From NCBI GenBank assembly GCA_028023455.1, contig JAQFVV010000032.1, positions 2,172,001 to 2,236,000 on the forward strand: 64,000 bases of DNA, read 5' to 3'. Below, one piece after another: positions 11,797-23,990 of this stretch (position 1 is its first letter; the number at the start of each line of letters is the position of its first letter). Position numbers and translations under genes: made by a program. The notes beneath the pieces were generated by a model. The model had not been told where the DNA came from and made no database searches. It saw nothing but the letters and a program-made list of their open reading frames with translations. Source of the stretch: Epiperipatus broadwayi (Eukaryota > Onychophora > Udeonychophora > Euonychophora > Peripatidae).

Positions 11797-12476
11797 CACT
11801 AGTTTAAAATATTTTATCTGATGTTTAAAATTTCCCACAATAGTATTTTTGTTTACATTGTAATAATTTTACAATATTTTTTTATTAATAAAAACTGTTT
11901 GTTTATATTAGAAGTATAAACATTAAATATATAATAATTTGATATATTTTCTTGAATTTAATTTTAGCATGGAATTAAAATTTTTGAAAGGATGCTTATC
12001 AATTTTCAAAAAAAAAAAAGATAAAATTTGTTAGCAATTAATTAAAATCATTTTCTTTCTCTCTTTCTAAAGAAAGTATAAATAAAATGGTATCTGTGTC
12101 AAGTAATTAAGAAAAGAAACAATAAGGGAGGTTTCTAATAGTTAGAATAAAATTAGTTGTTTTTTAAAAAAAAGCTTTTTGTAAAAAGAAAATCAACAAG
12201 TCAAGGTTTAATGCTACCACTTCTAAGATAGTTTGTGATTGAATGGATATCAAGGTGTTTTTTTAACAAAATAAGATAGGATGCACAGAATTTCTTTAAC
12301 TATTGAAATAATTTATTTTATAAGCAAAATTTCTTTTTTTTAAACTTAACATCTTTCTTCAATTTAGAAACCATAAAATTATGCTTTCCTAGTAGCAACC
12401 CTGCTTAAAAAAATTTTAATCTTATTGCGAAGAGTAATTTTTTTTAAGTCGTATTAAATATCACTAAATTACTTAC

Positions 12477-12637
12477 GCTATATGATCCTGCTGATGTATT
12501 GATGCATCAAGAGTTTTATGCCAAATACCATTGTCACAGTCAGGTCCCATTAATTTGTGGACATGTAATCTAGGTTTACATTCATTGGTATATAACATAG
12601 CTTGAACTGTAACTGGATAAGAAGAACAATTTTCTAC
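12477..12637 (-). CDS. Rel: Relish/NF-kappaB exon 2 of the recognised set: middle of Rel homology domain
   Basis: This 161-nt exon starts in phase 0 and ends with two bases of a split codon. It is bounded by an acceptor TATTAG above 12637 and a consensus donor GTAAGT below 12477. It encodes 53 full codons including VENCSSYPVTVQAMLYT, KPRLHVHKLMG and PDCDNGIW. These correspond to the Rel homology segment usually read as NYxGxAxVxxxLxT...PHxHxLxG..C..G. In sequence order it follows the exon at 36891-37036 directly (KTFPKIK then VENC), across an intron of about 24.25 kb. The His-rich PRLHVHKL stretch is the equivalent of the strongly conserved HxHxLVG motif. It has no stop or frameshift, unlike the mobile-element relics around it, which argues for purifying selection on a live gene. 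Confidence 0.9.
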
Positions 12638-13092
12638 CTAATATTAAATTAAAAATTATTTTTACTTTTTATGAACTGTTTTTCTTTCTCTAAATATATA
12701 CATTATAAATTATTAATAAATATATTACAGATCTATATCTTATCATAATATAAATGAGAACAATATTAAATAAAAATGAAATCATTTATTGGTTGGAAAT
12801 TAGAAGTTTGTGCACTAGCATTGTCAAAGATAGACTATGATCTATGGAGTGTAGCCTCCAGTATAACTCTATAATTGCATCTAATCTCTCAAGCAATGAA
12901 TGCATTTAAGTGCAATCTATCAATTTATTATTTAACTAAGATATATTTTTTATACAATAGCCAAATTTTAAATTGCAAACTACGAAAATATAAGACTCAT
13001 GGAATAGGTTTCAAGAGAATCTCCTTCATCAGTTGTGCCAAGCCTCAATATCACTAACCATGAATCCAGGATTGAATCTTGCTTGAGTTAGA

Positions 13093-14490
13093 CTTTATTT
13101 TTTAAGTGCGAAACATACCAACAATTAAGTGTATTAATTGTATTTGGATAGGTAGAAATCATGATCAATTTCATTTTTTTGCAATTTTACAAAATTCATA
13201 ATTACTAATGAGTTGTCTTCCTTTTACAGAATTAATAATTACTTTTAGAGCAAGACTTTAACCTTTATTATATGCAGCTTGAATGTTTATAATAGTCAAA
13301 TGATGTCCTTTTTTACTATAGTGAGACTTCTCAAACCTTGACTCAAGATAATGACTTTATAAAGATAAGAATGGACAACTTATTCTTAACCAAAATTCCC
13401 ACTTATATAGGCCAATCTGGAGCATTTTGATTTGAGAGCATGAGGCTGTTAGTCACTTCCTTTTTAAGTCTAGTATTTCCTTTACAAATTAACCTTTATG
13501 AAGTCTTGCGATTTACAATGAGTTAATATAATGATCTTTATACCAAAAAAAAATAAATGTAAAGTTGTAAATATTTATTAAGTGCATAGATAAATATGAA
13601 AATACTTTTAGAGAAAGGCTTTAACCTTTATTATATGCACCTAGAACATATATAATAGTCAAACAATATCCTTATTTTTACTATAGAGGGATATTTCAAA
13701 CCTTGACTCAAAATACTGACTTTGTAAAGATAAGAATGGCCATCTTATCTTTAAATTAAATTCCCACTTATATAGACCAATCTTTATTTCTTAAGTGTGA
13801 AGCATATCAACAATTATGCATATTAATTGTATTTTGGATAGGTAGAAATTATGATCAATTTCATTTTTTTGCAATTTTACAAAATTCATAATTACTAATG
13901 AGTTGACTTCCTTTTACACAATTAATAATTACTTTAAAAAAAATGCTTTAACCTTTATTATATGCACCTTGAATGTTTATAAAAGTCAAATGTCTTTTTT
14001 TTTTATTATAGAGGAAGTTCTCAAACCTCAACATAAGATAATGACTTTATAAAGATAAGAATGGCAAACTTATCCTTAATCTAAATTCCCACTTATAGAG
14101 AGCAATCTGAAACATTTTGATTTGAAAGAATGAAGTAGTTAGTCTCTTCACTTTTAAAGTCCACTATTTTCTTTACAAATTAATCTTCACGAAATCTTGC
14201 CATTTACAAGTTAATATTATGATCTTTATACTGGAAAAAAATAAATTAATGTAAAATTGTTATTATTTATTAAGTGCATAGAAAGTATATAAATACTCTT
14301 AAAGAAAGGCTTTAACCTTTATTATATGTGCCTTGAACATTTATAATAGTCAAATGATCTCTTTATTTTTAGTATAGATGGACCTCTCAAATCTCAATAC
14401 AAAATAGTGACTTTATAAAGAAAGAACGGCCATTTTATCTTTAACCTAAATTCCCATTTATATAGGTCAATCTGAAGCATCTTGATTTGG
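13093..14490. repeat. Two-copy higher-order tandem repeat, about 689 bp
   Basis: Copy one begins near 13093 and copy two near 13782; both start with CTTTATTT.TTAAGTG and TATCAACAATT-like sequence. Inside each, two related subunits of about 363 and 323 bp recur, each marked by CTTTAACCTTTATTATATG (near 13257, 13619, 13944 and 14309), a CTCAAACCT segment, TAAAGATAAGAATGG and TTCCCACTTATA. The copies differ by scattered point changes and short indels. Confidence 0.8.
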
Positions 14491-14740
14491 GAATGTTCAG
14501 ATTAGCCTACATAGGTGAGAATTTAGGTTAAATATAAGATGGTCATTCTTATGCCTATAAAGTCACTATATTGTGTTGAAGTTTGACAAGTCTCTCTATA
14601 GTAAAAAAAAAGAAGACATTATTTGACTATTATAAATGTTTAAGGTGCACGCAATAAATGTTAAAGCAATTCTCTAAAAGTATTTACATATTTCCTGTGC
14701 CCTTAATAAATAATCACAACTTTGCAATTAATAATTATGA
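14250..14740. repeat. Foldback: last tandem unit followed by its inverted copy
   Basis: From about 14495 the sequence runs back as the complement of the unit ending at about 14480. It shows GAGAATTTAGGTTAAA, then GATGGTCATTCTTATG, CTCTCTATAGTAAAAA and TATAAATGTTTAAGGTGCA in reverse order. The arms are about 230-240 bases with a short loop near 14485-14495. Confidence 0.75.
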
Positions 14741-16339
14741 ATTTATAAGGTTACTACTATCTTTTTTTCAATATACATAATAATAATAAAGTTTGTAAAA
14801 AGAAGAAAGAATTATACTTTTTATTTACCCAGAATAGTTTGTTACCTATAAAAAGGATTTTTATACATTGAAATAAGATAAATGAAATCTGTTTAATATA
14901 AATAAGATTATTCTGATTTGTGAATAATGTAGCTGACTTTGGCATGAATGATGAGAGGAATTTCTTTTAATCTAGTTATGTAAATTTTGTATCATCATAG
15001 TTCATATTTTATCTATTATGTAATGTATTATATCTTAATTTTCTTGCAATGTTTTTAGAAGATTGCTGATGAATGAATATATTAAAGTAGGTATAAGAGA
15101 ATTGGTTCTTATGAGAAGCTATTCTGTAAAATTTTGTTACACTTATCATTTAATAGTCAATTCTTCATAATTACAAGAAAGATGTTGCCTATTAGTAATA
15201 TTTTAAGTATATTATATAAAAATAAATTGTTACATTTTTATTTATCATTGTCAAATTCATTCCACTCACAACTTTGACACCATCCACCTTAGATAAATAC
15301 AATAATGATTATTACTAATCATTTTCTAAATTAGAGATTATCTCTAGCATAGATATAAACTTTAAAACTCAGTTAAAGATTAATACACCTGATTTTTTAA
15401 TTTTAAACATACACACACATGGAGTTATTAACCTTTTGATTGATTTGATGTGTACAGATTAAAATGATGTTCTGCTAGTAATATAAGTTCCAGCAACACA
15501 ACCAATAACATCTCCAGATTTTAAAGATATTTCTGCAATAACTATCCAGTTTGGAGAGTGTCAATGATGGAACATTTCATTGATATTACTTAATAACAAA
15601 ATGTTTATTGCTCTGAAGTTCATAAGTTCGAGCATTGACCCTGACCCATATCTGCTTTTCTATACAAGATATTCATTATTTATATATTTTTTCATGTAGA
15701 TCTATGTCTACATTTACATCCGTTTATCTTCTTATATACCTGCCTATGTATCAAAACTATTAATTAAATTAACAAAAAAATTATATCCCTTTGCAGAAAA
15801 ATGATGAAAATAATATTCAACAGTCTAGTTAAATGTCGAGTAGAAAGTTTTATTTCCATTTTAGCAGCTTTCTACAAATAGAATAGTCATTTACTGATCA
15901 ACAGATGGATGATTACTTGAAGGAAAATAGCTAAGTTTTCTTGAAATCTTAAAAAAGTCTGAAATTTCACCAATTTGAACTCCAAATTTTATATACTGAA
16001 TAAATTATTGCATTTAAATTTCTACATGGGCATTTTATAACTTTTTACAGAATTATTTTACAAATTATTCTATAAAAATAATTTGGAGATGTTTTCTTTA
16101 CATATTATTTTTTATTACTTTTAAGTGCTTTTATAGTGATGGTCTCAAAATAAGAATTGTACAAGCACGTAGTACTCTCTTCAACTATTTTTTTTTTGCC
16201 AATTCAGACGTGCTTCATATTTATACTTTCTTGCATTCTTTATAATTGATCCTATCTAGATATCATTGTTATTCATTTAGCATATGGATAGTTTTTAGAC
16301 ACTTTAATTAAATAAATAATACTTCTGTTAATATATAAT

Positions 16340-17233
16340 ATAAATATAACAATTCGTCAATTGTTAAAACTGAGTTTCTTTAATATAAATAAATAAAATA
16401 ATAATTAAAATAATATTTCCAAGCACTTTCAACTCTTAAGAGTCCTTATCAAGGCAGTATATACAATTCTATTTTCTCCTAGGTGATGAATTTAACATTT
16501 CATTGTATTGGCCAGGAACAACTAATCGGAAAGCTGGTTAATTTTGAATTCATAGCACAAGATGAATTACGATTCTTTAATTTTGCGTTTTTTATCATGT
16601 GTTTCATGCATTAATATCATAAAATCCTTTGGACTACATATATGGCCTGTACTATTTTGGTGAACATAAAAGGCTGAATAAACTGTATCATCTTCTCTTG
16701 ATCTATTATATGTATATTTATATTGTTGAAGGCGATATTTAATATTTGTTTTGGTTTCTCCAACATATATTGCATTACAATTTATTTGTGGGCCTCTAAT
16801 AGAGTATACAACACTGCTTTTATCCTCCTTATTTATTACTTCCTTAGAATTATTTATTAATCTATTAAGGTTAAGTAGAGTTCTTCATGCTAATCGGAAA
16901 TTTTGACTTAAAACTTTTATTATATTTTATTAATATTGGGAATAAAAGCTAATGACATCCATGGTTTATTATTCATATTTATATGATCACTATTATAATG
17001 TTGTTTATAATACTTCAATACAAGAGATAATAACATTTGTTTATTAATTGTTCCTGGCCAATATAATGAAATGTTAAATTCATCACCTAGGAAAAAATAG
17101 AATTTTTTATACTGCCTTGATAAGAACTCATAAGAGTTGAAAGTACTTGGAAATATTATTTAGTTAGTATTTTATTTATTTATATTAAAGAAACTCTGTT
17201 TTAACAATTGATGAATTGTTATATTATATTTAC
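16340..17233. repeat. Inverted arms flanking a Penelope-like relic
   Basis: The left arm is about 16340-16530 and the right arm about 17040-17233. Both contain CAATTGTTAAAAC, TTTCTTTAATATAAATAAAT, TTATCAAGGCAGTAT, CCTAGGTGATGAATTTAAC and TTGGCCAGGAACAA, in opposite orientation and close to 90 percent alike. Penelope-like elements are known for terminal repeats in inverted as well as direct orientation, which fits the coding relic between the arms. Confidence 0.75.
16567..16890 (-). pseudogene. Penelope-like element, linker and GIY-YIG endonuclease
   Basis: The minus strand reads an uninterrupted stretch of about 100 codons: LLNLNRLINNSKEVI, VVYSIRGPQINCNAIYVGE, TKTNIKYRL and THDKKRKIKES. VYSI and YVG are the GIY and YIG boxes. 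Upstream (about 16970) NNKPWMSLAFIPNIN gives the W..xPxIxxI linker seen in the copies at 2-3 kb, but stops lie between. It differs enough from the 2-3 kb copies to be another subfamily. No reverse transcriptase part remains. Confidence 0.8.
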
Positions 17234-17268
17234 ACTTTAATTAGTAACAAAACATCATAAAAGAATCT

Positions 17269-18012
17269 GTGGAGTCCAACCAGGAGAGAGATTTACTAGA
17301 TTTTTTTAAGTCCTTCAATTTTGCCACTGCAGCCAATGATTTGACAGTCATTAATTGTGGTTTATGGTTTGTGTTTACCCATATTTACATTGATCAGAGA
17401 CTGTCAAATTATATTTATAAAGTAAAAAATGTAATGACCATAAGTTATCCTGAAACTACTGGTGAAATTATAATAATGTCTAGGAAAACCAAATCCAACT
17501 GGTTTTACTGTTGGATGTAGAACAAAAAATTTGTTTAGAACTCATAAGAACTTCATTTTTATTTTATTTTTATGTCTTTGTTTACATAACTCTTTCAAAT
17601 ACTGCAAAGATTATGGTATTTTCATATATATATAAAACATTATATGTAGTATAATAAAGTTTTCATTACATTTGAATATATTAACAAAATTATATTAATT
17701 TAATATTCAAAATAATATTGGAATTCATGTCAATGTATGATGAATTTACAAGACAACAGTTCTCTTTCATCAAGAGAGTCAAATAACCATAATGAAAATT
17801 ATAAGGGTGTCTGTAATAACATTATACAACACAAGAAAGATAAATTTATTATTAAATTACGAGTTACAAAATATACACTGTCGGAAACTTTTATACAAGT
17901 CTATTTACATAGTTGGTATAATTTTATAAAGAATTATAATGAGAAATATGTAAATCCGATGATGAGAAGTGATGGAAGTTTCTTATATATTTTAGGACAA
18001 CAAAAAATATAG
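17269..18012 (+). other. Two adjacent unrecognised open frames (83 and 91 codons)
   Basis: Frames at 17269-17520 (from a GTG, so not a real start) and 17737-18012 (with an ATG, MMNLQDNSSLSSRESNN) stay open in A+T-rich DNA right after the Penelope relic. The second has mixed polar composition, including VNPMMRSDGSFLYIL. I see no motif. They could be decayed coding remnants of another element. Confidence 0.2.
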
Positions 18013-18154
18013 GATTTTAATAAGCTTGCAATAATAATTTTATTTGATAAAATTTAACTATTTTAAATAATGATCATCATTATTGGAAAAAAAAGTGTAA
18101 GTGAAAATGCATATTAATTAATATTTAACATTAAAATAGATAAATCTTCACCTG

Positions 18155-18259
18155 TTTTTTTTTCATATGTCAAATGCATTGATGCATTGACTGGAAGCGA
18201 ACCCAGGCCAGCTGCTTGGAAGGCACCTATGCAAACCACTAGGCCACCAATGCTCGACT
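18155..18259 (-). mobile_element. tRNA-derived SINE with target-site duplication
   Basis: On the minus strand the body starts with GAGCATTGGTGGCCTAGTGG, containing an A box (TGGCCTAGTGG), and later a B box (GGTTCGCTTCC); an A-run closes it. It is flanked by TAAATCTTCACCTG (18141-18154) and TAAATCTTCAACTG (18260-18273), a 14-base duplication with one mismatch. It shares its head (GCATTGGTGG) with the SINEs at 6.4 and 48.1 kb but the rest differs, so it is a second subfamily or family. Confidence 0.85.
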
Positions 18260-18802
18260 TAAATCTTCAACTGTTAGCTATATTAATGCAGTGTTTTTCA
18301 AGCATTAAAATCATCCGTGATGCAGATGAGAAATAAATTTATTTTTGTCTGCAAGCCAAGTTCTATAAGGTTAGTAGATAAAAACATTATTAGGCTGAAT
18401 ATCAAATTATCCAAGAGGTTCAGGATTCTTTATTCGAAGTGATTTATATTTAACTCATTGATTATCTCTATAACATAAATACTTTGATAGTAAAGGGTGT
18501 TGCATTAATATAGCAAAGATTTGAATATTTATTTTTCTAAATGTTACATGTTTAACAGCTTTGGAAAATATTAGCAATAATATTTGTATGTAATTAATCA
18601 AATATGAAAAATCATAATTACTTCAACCATTATAAATCTACTGCTGAATGAATTGTAGTTTGTCTTCACATCATTCCAGAAAATTTCCTTAATTCATACA
18701 TCCTTTTGTTTCTTCTTTTTGGAATCTAGTTTAGGATTTCAATTGTCCAATCTGTTAACCATCTCTTCTAAAAATAAGTTCAACTCAGTTATATTTTAGT
18801 CT

Positions 18803-18947
18803 GAAAATTCTTTCAGTGTAATGCTTGATTTAGTGCAGTGATAGAGTGTCAAACTTTGAAGTTTAAGATCCATGGGCCATGCCCCCATAATCTGTCCCTT
18901 TCCTGCTCAAACTTCTTATGAACTCCTGAGCAATAAACTATTCAATT
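18803..18947 (+). mobile_element. SINE-like insert in the LINE relic
   Basis: ATTTTAGTCT occurs at 18793-18802 and again at 18949-18958, flanking about 145 bases that are GC-richer and contain TTTAGTGCAGTGATAGAGTG, an A-box-like start, and AAGATCCATGGGCCATGCCCC, a weak B-box-like region. The duplication suggests target-primed insertion. The family is unassigned. Confidence 0.45.
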
Positions 18948-19319
18948 TATTTTAGTCTTTCCATGACTTCTAATTGTTTTCTAACTTAATTCCCTCTTTA
19001 CTAATTTTAATGTATAAAAATTCAACTATTTTTTGTATATTTTATAGATTGCATTATTTTTTCATTATAAGACCCAAGTTTCAGTCTATAAATAAAAGCT
19101 GGTATAATCATTTTTTAAAATATTTCTTATAAATTTAACTTTGTAATTACTTTCATTCCCTGTGTTTTTATCTCTGAAATAATATGATCAAGACATTTCT
19201 AATTGCTATATTTATATTCTAATTCAATAATATGATTATTTTTATTTCAGTTTTTGAAAAGTCATAATTTCTTGCTGCTCTGAAATAATATTTGCAAAAC
19301 CATTTCTTTGAAAAAAAAT

Positions 19320-19520
19320 CGGTACTTGTGACTGTTGCCCCATGTTGCCACCAGAGGCGCTGGTCGGGGTCAACCACAGAAATACTTAGAGTAGGGGCCC
19401 CAAATGCAGCATTGCAAATTCCAGCCGAAAGGTGGTGCTGTTCACAATGTGTGAGCACAGGAACATTCCAACAGCTGGCTGGTAGCAAAGCTGCCCGCTT
19501 GGTGGTGCTGGTATCAAATA
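19320..19520. repeat. GC-rich dispersed repeat, copy A (about 200 bp)
   Basis: This segment contains TTGCCCCATGTTGCC, GTCAACCACAGAAATACTTA, GAGTAGGGGCC, GTGCTGTTCACAATG, GCACAGGAAC and CCGCTTGGTGGTGCTG. The same order of words occurs at 54480-54685, roughly three quarters identical and in the same orientation. Base composition is far above the surroundings. Both strands are open in places, but I see no protein or tRNA motif. Confidence 0.75.
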
Positions 19521-20479
19521 TTTATATCATCACATTTGATCAATAATTTAAACCACTAAATATTTCCTGTAAAATTGCTAAAAAAAAACTTGAGAGATGA
19601 AACCTTTTTTTTTTTTGTATATTTAATACTAATCTTCTTAGTTTTATTATGTAGTTAAATCACTACTATTGCATTTTGACAAATATTATTTAAATTTTGA
19701 ATTCCAAATCTTTAATCAAAATTGAAATTCTTATATTTAGTCAAATAAATTTTTATAATCTACAAACATAATGCAAAATGGCAACTTCTATTCATTAGTC
19801 CCATCTATTAATTTCTCTTAATCATTTTTATATCTATTTTTTTTTGTTTTTGGATAGATAGAGCAAAGTTCTCTGTAGACAATACAAAAATGGTAAAAGA
19901 CTAAGATCTGTACTTCTAAATATCATCTATAACATATTTATCATTTAAACATTGTGTGTAATATGTCTGTCAATATTTTTTCCATTTCTTTATCTACTTC
20001 TTTTAAATGTTTATAATAATTCTATCACTTCATGAAGCTTTCCATTCTTCATAATCTTAATTGCCTGGCTCAATTCTTTATTTAAAATGTGCAATATTCC
20101 AGTTGATATTATCACTTCATAAATTATTTAGTATACCTAGTTTTTTATGAGTACATATTTCTTTGCAAAATTCTGCCACACATTTCATAATGTAATGTCT
20201 GTCTTTAATAAATTTATATACTTTTTCTTATTAATTTATATAATTAGTTGATTTTATCCTATTATATTTCATAACACCTTAATTTACACATTATAATTTT
20301 AAAATAATTGATTGCTATTTCTTCAAATTCATTTTTCCAACTCATTTTATATTTCTTTTTTATTAAATTATTACAGTATTACATTGAATATTCTCTGTGA
20401 TATATTGCTATCTCTATACAAATATTCCATGTTTGCTCTATAAAATTATTGGACCATATAGAGACAGGAACCTACATTT

Positions 20480-21185
20480 CATTTAATGTTTAGTTGATTC
20501 TTTAAACACAGCAACAACATTATGAAGCAATACTCTGATAACTAAACAATAAATTTAAGATTCTTTTTATTTGGTAAAAAAATTCCTCATATTATGGAAA
20601 TACCATATAATATCTCTTTATTACTTATAATTGACATTTTTGTTTCAAACTTTTTATTTTGAAAACTGATTTTTTGAAATACTATTTCACATCTCTTATT
20701 ATTTGTAATTAACATATTTGTTTCAAATTTTTATTATTATTTGTCTTTTAAATTTCTTATTTGGTTCTGAAAAAAATGAGGGAAAAAAGGTCACTTGTAA
20801 ATGTCAACAACTTTTATGACCATACAAAAGGCTAAATAACTGCTAACTACAATTTTTTTATTTTTCATATAAGATATTCTTTTTTTTTTTAATTCAATAA
20901 AAATTACAATAAAACAATCAAAATAAAAATAATTTGGCTTTGAAACAACTACAAATCAAAATAACATTATACAATGGCATATTTTGCTCTAAACCCCTGT
21001 AGCATTTTTCTTTCTTTTCTGCATCATAGCCAATCTGCATTTAACACATATTCATATTTGACATTGTTAAGAAGATAATTGTGCCATAAAAATTCCAATG
21101 CAGCTTTATTCACTGGCAATTAACTTCCACAGAAATATTTGAAAAACAGTTATTTTAAACAAGATTTATTTTTACATTTTCTTAT
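20480..21185. other. A+T-rich stretch, nothing recognised
   Basis: Low-complexity A+T-rich sequence. It contains a loosely repeated phrase near 20630-20740 (TTTGTTTCAAACTTTTTATT and a second version about 70 bases on). I see no gene or element ends. Confidence 0.5.
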
Positions 21186-21202
21186 AAAAAGTAAAAAAAA
21201 AT

Positions 21203-21838
21203 ATTGGTACTCATGAGTTTTCAAGTAAACCAAGATGGCACCCCATACTTTTGATAAATGTACAGTTTTGAGATCCTATAATCTATTGAAGATGTGTTAG
21301 TTATCAAATTAAAACACAATAAATTGATTGTTAAATTAAAAAAAAAAAATTTGATAAATTTCATTAAAATTTATTTCAATTTTATTTATATACTTATAAC
21401 ATGGAAAGTGACAAAATACTCTTAACATTGTTGGACTTTGATTCAATTTAGCGTGTTTCTTTTTGCCAGCAGTTTTTTTGATGAATTATCATAATGATAA
21501 AAATTTGGGACCTTCCTGCTACAAAATATGATGCAGTAGATTACTTCCCAAAATACGAGATCCTGCCCTCCTGAAAAGTCTGCATTAATGGCCACAATTT
21601 GACTGCATGCCATCGATGTGAAAAAAGTGTAAATATTGTATTTATATATATTTTTCATTCCACAATGATTTTTTTAAAAATAATAATAATAAAAAGCAAA
21701 ATGTAATTATTAAATATGACGTTTCCTAGCAGACATTTTTTTGTAATACTTTTTGAGAGTTCCTGAAACTGTAGATTTATCAAAAATATGGGTTACCAAC
21801 TTCATTTATTTGAAAACTCACAAGTACGAAAATAGTAC
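21203..21838. mobile_element. Non-autonomous DNA element with inverted termini
   Basis: The left arm (about 21203-21275) and the inverted right arm (about 21755-21838) share GAGTTTTCAA, ACCC/CCCCATA, TTTTGATAAAT and TACAGTTT in matching order. The interior has a 71-codon minus-strand frame (21658-21443) with no motif I know. Ends and target duplication are not sharp. Confidence 0.6.
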
Positions 21839-21859
21839 TATAAATAAACAACATAATTT

Positions 21860-23990
21860 TTATTTTTAGATTTCCTTATTAAAAACAAAAAAGAACATTC
21901 TAATGATATAAATGAAAAACACAAAGTTCATTTTTAGATTAATTTCTAAAAAGCAAATAAGTATTTATTGTAATGTGCAAAAATATTTCATTTTTATATA
22001 TTATTTTCTGTTCTATGTTTTTAACTATTTACATACATTATATTTTACATATGTAAAGTAAACATTAAATTTATTGATTAGTTATTCCAGTATTGTTTCA
22101 TGACATCGATGTAGGGTCTTAAAGAATCACCTAAACATAAAATGAAATGTAGGTATCTGATTTTATTATTACCAAATTACTTAATACTACAATTCTTAAG
22201 TTATAACAATTGTGGATCTGTTAAAACAAATATATTTATAAACATTTATATGATGCATTAAAATTGTACTATTCTTTATTCTTTTTTGCATAATAAATAT
22301 TAAATTTCCATAGTTACAATTATTAATTTGGCCTCACCAAAGCTAATTTTATACTATTAAAAAAAACTATTATAGAAATTGTGTATATTATAGCTTCCAT
22401 CTTCTTTTGTTATTGTATTTACATCATCAATTTATCTGCAATTAAACTTTATATTGTACATACAATAAAAAACTGTATCCACAGTATCATTATCCATTGA
22501 TTCACTCTACCATTATTGAAAAAATGTATTAAAAAAAATTAGAAATTAGTAAAAAAATAAAATGAAATTTTAATCATGCTATCACTTAGATTTTGTATCT
22601 TTTAAATTTTATTATCAGTTTTTATCACACTTATTGTGTAAATATAGACATAATTTTAATAACAATTTACAAGTAATTATATATATTTTAAAATGCTGCA
22701 TTTATTTTTATTGTTTAAAAACTCTTTTTGTTGATTTTGAAAATTGCTATAGTTTTTTTTAGGTTTTGGCCTTTTTTATTTTTCAGATAACTTATTTATT
22801 TAAAAAAAAAACCTCTAACAATCTTTTAATGTTCTTTTACAAATGAACTTTAAAAATTTAGAAATAAAATGAAGCCTCGAACTACAATGTATCCAAGTAT
22901 ATGACTTTAATTATATACTAATATAAACAAACAAACAAAAACACATATTAAAATCATACATTTAATATATTTTATGAAGTAAGAGCAATAATTTTCCCAT
23001 ATATGAGCACTGTGCATAATCATGTTTAAAAATAAATAATTGTAAATATATTTTACAATATATCTCAAAGCGCAGCACGCAATTATATTTCTTTGGATTA
23101 CATTGAAAGCACATAATTTTATTCTCCAAATTTCATTTGCAATATTTTGCATAATAAAACATTTTATAACAAAATATTTAAGGCCTTACAAAATTTTAGA
23201 ATATGCTAAAAATTGATACTGACTTTAAAAACATCAAAACAATTAAATTCTAATTTCTTGATAACAAAACCATTATCAAGTTTCTATAAGATAAATAAAT
23301 TGTTAAAAAAAAATATTGGTCAAAACCTATTATAGTGATGAAAGTCAAACATTTGAATAATAATTTTGTTTAAAAAAATTGACGTAAGCTTTTTTCTTAT
23401 TGTTTCAGTGATTGAATGAGTGTTCACACAGTAACATATATGTAAATGTGACTCCTGAATCTATTACTAATAATTATATTATGATTATTTTAAAATTTTG
23501 TTTATACTATAATCTTAATATATATATATGTATGTTGAAAAGCATTTCACATTTGCAATTCAATAAACAATACATATTCTATTCTAATCAAAGTTTAGCA
23601 AAAAAAATATGAGTTATTACACACTATATGTTTATATGCAAGTGGAGCTTGAAACAAAATGTAACATAGGTTGGGACTCCTCTGTGCAATTATACAAGAA
23701 AATGGAATTTTCTAATCAAAATAAAAAAAGAGGTTTTTGAAATATTCTTTTATCTGTTGTATTTGTATTAATTATTTTTATTTTAGATAACTGAAATATT
23801 TTGTAGATGTGTGCATATACAATAATCTCTATCTCTAAGGTATGTATGTGAATGAGAGGGGTATATGTTAAAACATTTTATCTATAAATATAAAAACAGT
23901 TAAAAAAATTTTTATTACATATATTATCCACTTGATTTATAATATTTGCCATTGACCATAAAATCATATCATCCATGATGTATCTTGGTA
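21860..23990. other. A+T-rich intronic stretch, nothing recognised
   Basis: No repeats with clear ends, no coding motifs and no RNA-gene signals seen on either strand. Confidence 0.5.

Larger units (their letters stand above)
6790..12476 (-). other. 5.7-kb intron of the Relish-like gene
   Basis: The donor is GTAAGT and the acceptor TTGCAG, phase 2. It contains an RTE-like LINE relic (about 8.79-10.44 kb) and the 3' end of a second LINE (11.14-11.80 kb). Bases 6960-8790 and 11800-12470 are A+T-rich with nothing I recognise beyond short duplications, for example two copies of TTGTCTATAAATTAT near 7.59 and 7.64 kb. Confidence 0.8.
18640..20420 (-). pseudogene. RTE-like LINE relic, copy 2, with nested insertions
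   Basis: The minus-strand segments 18640-19265 and 19560-20420 align by eye with LINE copies 1 and 3; for example the strings around 20030-20110 and 10085-10200 share TCTATCACTTCATG-like, AATCTTAATT and TTCTTTATTTAAAATG-like words. The frames are badly broken. It is interrupted by a SINE-like insert (18803-18947) and by one copy of the GC-rich dispersed repeat (19320-19520). Confidence 0.55.

Noticed and set aside
13093-14490. CRISPR-like regular repeats
   Set aside because: Units are hundreds of bases with no short spacer pattern, in a eukaryotic intron.
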